Assembly (NCBI RefSeq): GCF_014199215.1
Contig: NZ_JACIJC010000001.1
Span: 622,001 to 686,000 of the forward strand
DNA: 64,000 nucleotides
Origin: Sphingobium boeckii
GTDB lineage: Bacteria > Pseudomonadota > Alphaproteobacteria > Sphingomonadales > Sphingomonadaceae
Direction: 5' to 3'
Shown here piece by piece: positions 17,043 to 26,707 of the stretch. Each line of letters begins with the position of its first letter. Position 1 is the stretch's first letter. The notes under the pieces were generated by a model. That model had not been told where the DNA came from. It searched no databases and worked only from the letters and a program-made list of their open reading frames with translations. The translations under genes and the position numbers were made by a program.

Positions 17043-18097
17043 GTTAAAAGCGCGCCCGGTGGGGTGAGGGATACGCCAGCGTTCGCCGCCACGGCCGTGG
17101 CCCAGATGATCACCTTGTCGATCTCGTCGGCATGTATTTTCGCGGCGTCGCGATGTTCGACCGCGCGGTCGGCTGAATCAAAGACGTCTCCGGATTTTGA
17201 GTGCGTTCTGAAGGCCGGCCCCGCTACGATTTCTTCCACGGCGGCCTTGTCGAGCGGGCGACCAAACAGCTTCGCCATCAAAGCGATGGCCGCCGCCGGC
17301 TCTGCCATCAGGGTTGCGCTGTCCAATGTGCGGACGCGAGCCTCGCCAAATCTTTCGACCAGGGACGCAAACATTTTCTGATGCGCCAGCCAGCAAACCG
17401 CTGCAGCCTGAAGGTCTGTATGACCCACGTAATCGCGCGGCGCGAAACCCAGATCGATTACCTTGTCGTCCAGCATTCCGGTCAGCAATGTTCTCACCCA
17501 GAGCCGGCCGTCAATCCCCTTTTTCGCGATTGACCCCAGAAATGTTGGAAGCGGCGCGTAAAGCAGGATCGCACAAGATTCGGGTCTTAGGGTCAGCATC
17601 GCGAAGGCAAGGCTGTTGACGATGGTGGACGGCTTTACGACCACGGCCTCTCCTGGCGCGAACGGCCGCGCCAGCATAGCGAGCATATCGTCGAGCACTT
17701 CCGCCATGTCCGGTCCCTTGCCGCCGCGGCGGCGCCAGCCCACGATATCATTGAGGATCACGGGCTCCTTCAGGCCCATGCCCCAGCCCGGCCGATCCAT
17801 GGCCCGCGCCAACAGTGTCGAACAGCAATAAGCCGAATGAAAGATGAAATGGAGGCGCGCGCCCGGAGGCGTTGCAGCAATGGCGTCCTTGCGCCGGACG
17901 ACAAACGGATGGTGCCCGGCGGGCAGGTAATCGTCGGTCAGAAACGTGGCTGTGCGGTGCGTATCCCGCGAAACGGGCAGAAAATGGACGGCATCCTGTT
18001 CCGGGTCATAGCGATGGGCAAGCCAACCGGCATCGGCCATCGTCGCGGCAAGTGAAGGTGGCGGCGTCGGGCCGGTATCGCGTTGTATCGTTGTCAT
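17039..18097 (-). CDS. Sulfotransferase-like P-loop protein, paralogue A
   Basis: Protein of 352 residues without a signal peptide. Where sulfotransferases have the RSGT phosphosulfate loop, this protein has FHSAYCCSTLLARAMD near residue 87. A later strand, SCAILLYAPLPTFL, sits where the 3'-phosphate-binding strand would be. It is clearly related to the gene at 19400-20368: shared HxAxCxSTLLARA, an N-terminal HR...FL element, a C-terminal FR.HSKSGD-like stretch and the same end, LLT. The reaction is unproven; PAPS use is an inference from fold-like order only. It starts 20 bp from the divergent TPR-hydroxylase. Confidence 0.7.
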   Translation of the reverse strand: MTTIQRDTGPTPPPSLAATMADAGWLAHRYDPEQDAVHFLPVSRDTHRTATFLTDDYLPAGHHPFVVRRKDAIAATPPGARLHFIFHSAYCCSTLLARAMDRPGWGMGLKEPVILNDIVGWRRRGGKGPDMAEVLDDMLAMLARPFAPGEAVVVKPSTIVNSLAFAMLTLRPESCAILLYAPLPTFLGSIAKKGIDGRLWVRTLLTGMLDDKVIDLGFAPRDYVGHTDLQAAAVCWLAHQKMFASLVERFGEARVRTLDSATLMAEPAAAIALMAKLFGRPLDKAAVEEIVAGPAFRTHSKSGDVFDSADRAVEHRDAAKIHADEIDKVIIWATAVAANAGVSLTPPGALLT

Positions 18098-18117
18098 TGC
18101 AGCGTTATGCAGTGGAG

Positions 18118-19410
18118 ATGGATCAGCCGCAAATCCAGAAGATGCTCACGGCCGCCGTTCAGGAGCGGCGCGCCGGCCGGAACGACGCGGCGATCAAGCT
18201 ATTTCGGGATGTGGTTGTGCAGGACGGGGCGCAGCCGCAGGCGCTAAACGCGCTGGGATTGCATGCAATCGCTCAAGAGAATTTCGGGGAGGCGGTTTCG
18301 CTGCTGCGTCGCGCCATTGCTGCGGATCCCGATGCTCCAGAACTCTGGATGAACCTGGCGCGGGCGTATCGCGAATGCCGCGATGACGCGGCCGAGGAAG
18401 AGGCGCTCCGCGGCGCACTTTCGATCGACCAGCGCCATTTCATGGCCCTGGTGCGCATGGCCGAATTGTTCGAGCGGCGCGGTGATGGATCGTCCGCGGC
18501 CGAACGCTGGAGCGGCGTCCTGGCGATGGCACCGCTGATCGAGGAGCGCCCCGCCGCGCTTGAGATCATGCTGGATCACGCACGCGATTATGTCGCACAC
18601 TGGCGGGATGGGTTTGCGAACACGATTGATCGGAAGCTGGCCGAGGCGCGGGCCGCCATGCCCTCTGCCGATCTGCGTCGTTTCGATGCGTGTATCGATC
18701 ACGCGCTGGGCCGCCGCCAGATTTACATCAATCAATGTGCGGGGATGCACTTTCCATTCCTCCCTGCCGACGAATTCTTTGCGCGCGAACATTTTGCCTG
18801 GTTTGAAACTTTAGAGGCACAAGCGGATGTGATCCGTGCGGAACTGGAGGTGATGCTGGCCGATGATGCGGCTGCGATAAGGCCCTATGTCGCGATGGAG
18901 CCCGGTACGCCCGCCAACAAATGGTCGTCGCTGGATCATTCTCTGGAATGGGGCGCGATACATCTGTGGAAGGATGGAAAGCGTGATGACGCCGTTTGCG
19001 CACGCGTGCCCCGCACCGCGGCAATAGTCGAGGCGCTGCCCTTGTCGGATTTGCCCGGGCGGACGCCGACGGTGTTCTTTTCGTTGCTCCGGCAGGGCGC
19101 ACACCTTCCCGCGCATACCGGGGTGAGCAATGTTCGCACGATCATCCACTTACCGTTGATCGTTCCACCGGACTGCCGCTTTCGCGTCGGAGGCGAAACG
19201 AGACACTGGAAGGCCGGCGAAGCTTGGGCATTTGACGACACGATCGAGCATGAAGCGTGGAACGGATCGGATGCGATGCGCGCAATCCTGATCTTCGATG
19301 TTTGGAATCCTTACATAACCTCAGTGGAGCGCGATCTGCTGCGGCAATTTTACCTCGCTTCAGCAGACGAGACCGGCGCGCCCGCCAGCGCGATCAGAGT
19401 TAGCGAATAA
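18118..19410 (+). CDS. TPR-Asp/Asn beta-hydroxylase (2-oxoglutarate dioxygenase)
   Basis: Protein of 430 residues from ATG 18118; a longer upstream frame is a shadow of the divergent gene. Residues 1-130 are TPRs (NALGLHAIAQENFGEAVSLL and following). The C-terminal domain matches the aspartyl/asparaginyl beta-hydroxylase fold: HLPAHTGVSNVRTIIHLPL with the first iron-ligand His and the substrate/co-substrate Arg, then FDDTIEHEAWN with the second His, and ILIFDVWNPY. Known members hydroxylate Asp/Asn in proteins or small molecules using Fe(II), O2 and 2-oxoglutarate. The TPR half suggests a protein or peptide substrate. Its 3' end overlaps paralogue B by 11 bp. Confidence 0.88.
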   Translation: MDQPQIQKMLTAAVQERRAGRNDAAIKLFRDVVVQDGAQPQALNALGLHAIAQENFGEAVSLLRRAIAADPDAPELWMNLARAYRECRDDAAEEEALRGALSIDQRHFMALVRMAELFERRGDGSSAAERWSGVLAMAPLIEERPAALEIMLDHARDYVAHWRDGFANTIDRKLAEARAAMPSADLRRFDACIDHALGRRQIYINQCAGMHFPFLPADEFFAREHFAWFETLEAQADVIRAELEVMLADDAAAIRPYVAMEPGTPANKWSSLDHSLEWGAIHLWKDGKRDDAVCARVPRTAAIVEALPLSDLPGRTPTVFFSLLRQGAHLPAHTGVSNVRTIIHLPLIVPPDCRFRVGGETRHWKAGEAWAFDDTIEHEAWNGSDAMRAILIFDVWNPYITSVERDLLRQFYLASADETGAPASAIRVSE

Positions 19411-20368
19411 GGGCTGACGTTAAGAGCGCGTCTGGCAGCGATGCGGTTGCCATATTGCGAACGAGCCAAGCCTCCGCCTGCTTGAATTCCGGCGCACTTC
19501 CCCGCGCGACCTCGGCCCGCCGTGCAACCCGCGCGGCATTGTCGAATGCGATTTCGGGATTTTTGGAATAGGTCGAAAACAACGGACCGGCGACCGATCG
19601 TTCGATCGCCTGATCTGGAATGGGGATGCCCAGATGCAGTGCTGCCATCTTGCTCACACGTTCCGGTTCTGCAAAAAAACGCTCCGCGTCCAGCGCGCGC
19701 GCATTGGGCATCAGCGAAAGTACCTCGGCGAAGATGTCTATTTGCGCGCGCCAGAGCGCAGCCGCTCGCTCTGCATCAGTCAGTGCGGAGAGGTCGCCAA
19801 GATAATGCGCCAGGTTCGCGGTGACATTGCGCAGCCAATTGCGGTGATTGTCGGTGCGCAGGATTGCGAGAAGATATTCGCGCAACGGCAGGTAAAGCAG
19901 GATGATATGCGCGGCGGGGGCGGCCGCCGCCAACTGCGGCAGCAGAAAGTTGACAGGCACATTCGCCTTGATCAGTGTGGGTGCGTCGGCACGGTAGCGC
20001 TTGCTGATCATCGCAGTGACGATAGTCAGCCGCTGTGCGTCGGGGCGGATTGCGGTTTGCCGCAGCGCCAAAGGCTCGCGCAGGACAAGACTGGCCTCGG
20101 GCTCATCGAGCGCGCGTGCTAGCAGGGTCGAGCCGCAATGGGCCATGTGAAAGATCCAGGCTGCCGGCAGCGATGTACGCGGCATACTGGTCAGGGTGGC
20201 CAGGGGCAATCTCATCGATTGATCGGCGGCCGGCGAAATGCGCCCGTCCAGAAAGATCGAGCGATGATAGGCCGCGCGGTCCATGGGCATGAACAATGCC
20301 GCATTGTCTTCGAACGAATGAAGAAAATGGTCGGGCGAAGCGAAGAGATCGTCAAGCGTCAGAGGCAT
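19400..20368 (-). CDS. Sulfotransferase-like P-loop protein, paralogue B
   Basis: Protein of 322 residues without a signal peptide. It has the same altered nucleotide loop as paralogue A (FHMAHCGSTLLARALDE near residue 112), then LVLREPLAL, IKANVPVNFLL and IILLYLPLREYLLAIL. The C-terminus (GPLFSTYSKNPEIAFDNAARV) parallels paralogue A. The family appears related to sulfotransferases, but the catalytic acceptor base and PAPS contacts cannot be assigned by eye. It is divergent from the TauD-like gene by 48 bp, so the two may share a regulatory region. Confidence 0.7.
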   Translation of the reverse strand: MPLTLDDLFASPDHFLHSFEDNAALFMPMDRAAYHRSIFLDGRISPAADQSMRLPLATLTSMPRTSLPAAWIFHMAHCGSTLLARALDEPEASLVLREPLALRQTAIRPDAQRLTIVTAMISKRYRADAPTLIKANVPVNFLLPQLAAAAPAAHIILLYLPLREYLLAILRTDNHRNWLRNVTANLAHYLGDLSALTDAERAAALWRAQIDIFAEVLSLMPNARALDAERFFAEPERVSKMAALHLGIPIPDQAIERSVAGPLFSTYSKNPEIAFDNAARVARRAEVARGSAPEFKQAEAWLVRNMATASLPDALLTSALIR

Positions 20369-20416
20369 CGCACAGGCTATAGCTTGCGCTGCCGAATACG
20401 GCTATCCCCCGTCATC

Positions 20417-21405
20417 ATGACGCACGTCCATCTGCCGAAATCCGGCCAGCCTCATGTCGTTATCGAACCCGTCGATGAGGGCGGCATCGTCGATATCGAT
20501 CCGGCGCTGATCATCGATCTCTACAAGGCTCATGGAGCGCTCCTCTTTCGCGGGTTCGGCGCAGACGTCGTGCAATTTCGGATCTTTGCCAGACAGTTTT
20601 GCACCACGGCAGTGGTAAATGAGAGCCCGGGCAGGCAACTGCTCGATCCGATCGGCAATATCCATACGGTCGACGGGGGCACCGGTGCCTTTTCGCTCCA
20701 TCCAGAATTGTCGCGGGAGCCGTGGAAGCCTGACGCGGCTTTTTTTGCCTGCCTTTCGGCACCCAGCCGCGGCGGCCAGACGACGATTTGCGACGGTGTG
20801 GCGCTGGTGCGCGAATTGCCGGAAATGGTGCGCCTTGGGCTGAAGAACCGCAGGCTTCTCTACATCAAGCCGACTTGGCCGAGCCTGCTGGACTACTGGC
20901 TGGGAACGCCGGACCCAAGCGATGCGCAACTCATGGCACCTCCGCCGGAATGTCCTTATTTCTTCCGTCGATTTCCGGATGGAGACATCGTTCGCGCCTT
21001 CACCCGGCCAGCTCTTCACAAGCCGATGTTCCTGGATGCGCCGGCTTTCGGCAATTTCCTGCTCTTCGCGCGATTCAACAATGGACGGCCCGATCACCCG
21101 GTTCTGGATGATGGATATCCTGTGCCCGAAGCCTGGCTCCAAGCGATCAAGGCGACCGGCGATCGCCTGAGCGTCGCGATTGATTGGCGCGCGGGCGACG
21201 TACTGATGCTCGACAATACGCGGTTTATGCACGGACGAACTGCAATCGTTGATCCCGCCGAGCGATTGATCGCGAGCTTCTTTGGTTATCTCGGTTTCGC
21301 CAAACCCGATCCTGAAGAACCGGTGCACGCCATCTGGCGGCGCGAGGATTTCGAACCACCGCTGCCGCCCGATCATCCGCGATTGCGGCAGGCGGCAGCG
21401 GAGGG

Positions 21406-21409
<4 letters not shown>
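20417..21409 (+). CDS. TauD/TfdA-family 2-oxoglutarate dioxygenase
   Basis: Protein of 330 residues from ATG 20417. It has the TauD-fold order [10 protein letters not shown] near residue 40, SLHPELS near residue 94 as the first metal-ligand pair, and [17 protein letters not shown] near residue 276 for the distal His and the 2-oxoglutarate-binding Arg. The first motif is HxE, not the usual HxD, as in clavaminate-synthase-like members. TauD relatives that hydroxylate amino acids often accompany biosynthetic genes, so oxidation of an amino-acid residue is plausible. Its end overlaps clpB convergently by 4 bp. The substrate is unknown. Confidence 0.85.
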
Positions 21410-23985
<2,576 letters not shown>

Positions 23986-24292
23986 TCAACACTCCACTTT
24001 GCGGTCACCGGCATATGGTGTGGTATTTGTGCAACACAAGATGGTGCGACGCGCTTTTTTCGTTCGGCGGTGATGCACCGGCACGCGGCACTGCGAAATA
24101 GGGATTTGCGCTTAGTGTGCACGAAGCGGCGGATTAGAACGGGCTTGCCGGGATTATTCGCGGGGACACGGGTGATCCGGCATTACGCCGTCGCAAAACT
24201 GCCATTTAACAGACTTTTTCACGCCATCAGAACATTGCGATCGCGTCACAATATGTTCCTAAGGCTGCGCTCCTCACAAGGGGGACACAATC
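23986..24292. other. Divergent intergenic region clpB / TonB receptor
   Basis: A 307-bp region without a gene. The left 60 bp carry the sigma-32-like promoter of clpB. The rest is AT-richer and presumably contains the TonB receptor promoter, with the ribosome-binding site AAGGGGGAC just before ATG 24293. I see no convincing Fur box. Confidence 0.6.
24013..24040 (-). promoter_or_regulatory. Sigma-32 (RpoH)-type heat-shock promoter of clpB
   Basis: Read on the minus strand: CTTGTG (-35, 24040-24035), a 14-bp spacer, then CACCATAT (-10, 24020-24013). This matches the CTTGAA / CCCCATnT consensus at all but two positions with correct spacing, 28 bp before the clpB ATG. Confidence 0.7.
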
Positions 24293-26560
24293 ATGCGCCA
24301 TTACATTCATTGCCTGCTCGCATCCGCTGCGTTCATCGGCGCGCCCGCCATTGCGCAGGATATCGCGCCCGTGGACGCCTATGAGAGCGATTCCGAAATC
24401 ATCGTCATCGGCAGCGGCCAGACCCGCCAGGTTCAGGAACTGAAGCAGGAGGATATCGTGATCCTCACACCGGGCACCAGCCCACTCAAGGCCATTGAAA
24501 AGCTGCCGAGCGTGAATTTCCAGTCCGCGGACGCATTTGGCGCGTATGAATGGTCCCAGCGCCTCTCGATCCGCGGGTTCAACCAGAATCAGATCGGCTT
24601 CACGCTTGATGGCATTCCCTTGGGCGATCACAGCTATGGCAACGTAAACGGCCTGCACATCAGCCGCGCGATCAGCTCCGAGAATATCGGCACGACCCGG
24701 GTTTCGCAGGGCGGCGGATCGCTGGGCACGCAGGCCACCAACAATCTCGGCGGCACGATCGAATTTCTTTCCAGTGATCCCGTCGGCGCATTCGGCGTCA
24801 AGCTGAACGGCACTGCAGGCAGCGACAATAGCTATCGCGGCTTCGCACGGATCGATGCGGGCAGCGAAGGCGGCGCGCGCGGTTATCTGAGCTATGGCTA
24901 TCTCACCACGGACAAATGGAAGGGCGATGGCGCCCAGCGCCAACATGCCGTCAACGCCAAGGCAATCGTGCCGGTGGGCAATTTCAACCTGACCGGTTTC
25001 TTCAGCTTTTCGGATCGTCGTGAGCAGGATTATCAGGATCTTTCGCTGGACATGATCCGGCGGCTCGGGCTGGAAAATGACAATATCGCGGACGATTATG
25101 CGCTGGCGCTGCGGATTGCCGATGTTGCTGCCAATCGCGGCGACAGCGGCGCGACACCGCTCAATCCGGCGGCGGGCACAGTCTATCCGGCACCTTATGG
25201 GACCGTGGACGATGTCTATTTCGACGCCGCGGGCCTGCGTCAGGATTATCTGGGTTCGATCGGCATCGATGGGCGGATCGCCGAGGGCGTGACGGTCAGC
25301 GTGAAGGTCTATCATCATGACAATCATGGCCAGGGTCTGTGGTTCACCCCCTATGTGCCGTCACCGACCGGCGTGCCGATCTCTATCCGCACCACTGAAT
25401 ATGATATGAAGCGCACGGGTGTTTTCGGCGGCGTGACCGCAGAGATGGGCGTAAATACACTCGCCGTGGGTGCCTGGTATGAGAATAATGATTTCCAGCA
25501 GGCGCGGCGCTTTTACGGGCTGACCAGCCGGACCGATCCAGGCCGCAGCGCGCTCCAATTCCAGAAGGATCCCTTCGCAACCCAATGGGATTTCGACTAT
25601 AATACCAAGACGCTGCAATATCATGTCGAAGACAAGATCGCATTGGGTCGCGCCACGCTCGCGCTTGGTTGGAAGGGGTTCCAAGTCAAGAACGCCGCCG
25701 ATCCGCTGACGGCGGGCTCGCTGGCCAGCGGCAAGATTGAATCCAAGGATTGGTTTCAGCCGCACGCGGGCATGACGTTCAAGATCGACGAGCATGGCGA
25801 AGTGTTCGCCAGCTTCACGCAATTGACCCGCGCCTTCACCTCATCGGCAACAACCGGGCCGTTCGCCACGACCCAGGCCGGTTTCGCCGCGATCAGCGGT
25901 TCGCTCAAGCCCGAGGAATCGGACACATATGAGCTTGGATTGCGCATGAAATCGGGTGCGTTCAGCGGCACGGCGGGCGTCTATTACGTCAACTTCCGCA
26001 ATCGCCTGCTCGCGTTCACCACCGGTGCCGGCATTGTCGGCAATCCCGCGATTCTGCAAAATGTGGGCGCTGTGCGTTCCTATGGCTTCGAAACCGCGGG
26101 CGAATTCCGCCTGGGCGGCGGCTTCAGCATCTTCGGATCCTATAGCTACAATGATTCGACCTATCGCGATGACGTGTTCAACGCGCTGGGTGTGGTCGTT
26201 GCAGCCACTTCGGGCAAGAATGTGGTCGATAGTCCGAAGCATCTCGCCAAGGCGGAATTGGCCTATGACGACGGCACCATCTTCGGTCGTTTGGGCATCA
26301 ACTATATGAGCAAGCGCTATTTCAACTATCTCAACGACCGTTCGGTGCCCGGACGCGGCATTGCGGACGCCAGCCTGGGCTACCGCTTCCTGCAGGGCGC
26401 TTTGACCGGTCTGGAAGTGCAGCTCAACGCCACCAACCTGTTCGACAAGGCCTATGTGGCCACGATCGGTTCGAACGGCTTCGGCAATAGCGGTGATAAT
26501 CAGACGCTGCTGGCCGGCGCGCCGCAGCAGGTGTTCCTCACGGTGCGCAAGGGATTCTGA
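24293..26560 (+). CDS. TonB-dependent outer-membrane receptor (755 aa)
   Basis: Typical-size TonB-dependent receptor. The signal peptide ends FIGAPAIAQ, followed by the TonB-box-like SEIIVIGSG. Plug motifs are LSIRGFNQNQIGFTLDGIPL and GTQATNNLGGTIEF. The barrel has many aromatic girdles and ends PQQVFLTVRKGF with terminal Phe. It imports a siderophore, vitamin or carbohydrate ligand across the outer membrane, and the sequence does not show which. It is transcribed alone, divergent from clpB and followed by two strong hairpins. Confidence 0.94.
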   Translation: MRHYIHCLLASAAFIGAPAIAQDIAPVDAYESDSEIIVIGSGQTRQVQELKQEDIVILTPGTSPLKAIEKLPSVNFQSADAFGAYEWSQRLSIRGFNQNQIGFTLDGIPLGDHSYGNVNGLHISRAISSENIGTTRVSQGGGSLGTQATNNLGGTIEFLSSDPVGAFGVKLNGTAGSDNSYRGFARIDAGSEGGARGYLSYGYLTTDKWKGDGAQRQHAVNAKAIVPVGNFNLTGFFSFSDRREQDYQDLSLDMIRRLGLENDNIADDYALALRIADVAANRGDSGATPLNPAAGTVYPAPYGTVDDVYFDAAGLRQDYLGSIGIDGRIAEGVTVSVKVYHHDNHGQGLWFTPYVPSPTGVPISIRTTEYDMKRTGVFGGVTAEMGVNTLAVGAWYENNDFQQARRFYGLTSRTDPGRSALQFQKDPFATQWDFDYNTKTLQYHVEDKIALGRATLALGWKGFQVKNAADPLTAGSLASGKIESKDWFQPHAGMTFKIDEHGEVFASFTQLTRAFTSSATTGPFATTQAGFAAISGSLKPEESDTYELGLRMKSGAFSGTAGVYYVNFRNRLLAFTTGAGIVGNPAILQNVGAVRSYGFETAGEFRLGGGFSIFGSYSYNDSTYRDDVFNALGVVVAATSGKNVVDSPKHLAKAELAYDDGTIFGRLGINYMSKRYFNYLNDRSVPGRGIADASLGYRFLQGALTGLEVQLNATNLFDKAYVATIGSNGFGNSGDNQTLLAGAPQQVFLTVRKGF

Positions 26561-26567
26561 CGATCCC

Positions 26568-26644
26568 GGCCATTCCGATATCCCGGAATGGCCATTCAAC
26601 GCCCCATGTCCATCCCGCCATCAGTCTCGCTGATGGCGGGATGG
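26568..26644. terminator. Two consecutive perfect hairpins after the TonB receptor
   Basis: Hairpin 1 has a 10-bp stem (26568-26577 with 26584-26593). Hairpin 2 has a 15-bp stem (26610-26624 with 26630-26644) and a five-base loop. Neither has a T-run. They may stop transcription in a Rho-dependent way, protect the 3' end of the receptor mRNA, or be repeat elements. Confidence 0.5.
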
Positions 26645-26707
26645 CCTGGCTTGCCCGCCCCGCCGCCGCTGCTATGGTCGCGTCGGGTTGCAAATCAGGA
26701 TGTAATA

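Noticed and set aside
17872-18117. 82-codon N-terminal extension of the TPR-hydroxylase
   Set aside because: It lies in the divergent sulfotransferase-like gene and is not TPR-like; ATG 18118 begins the domain.
23986-24292. Fur box before the second TonB receptor
   Set aside because: No sequence close to the GATAATGATAATCATTATC consensus could be found.
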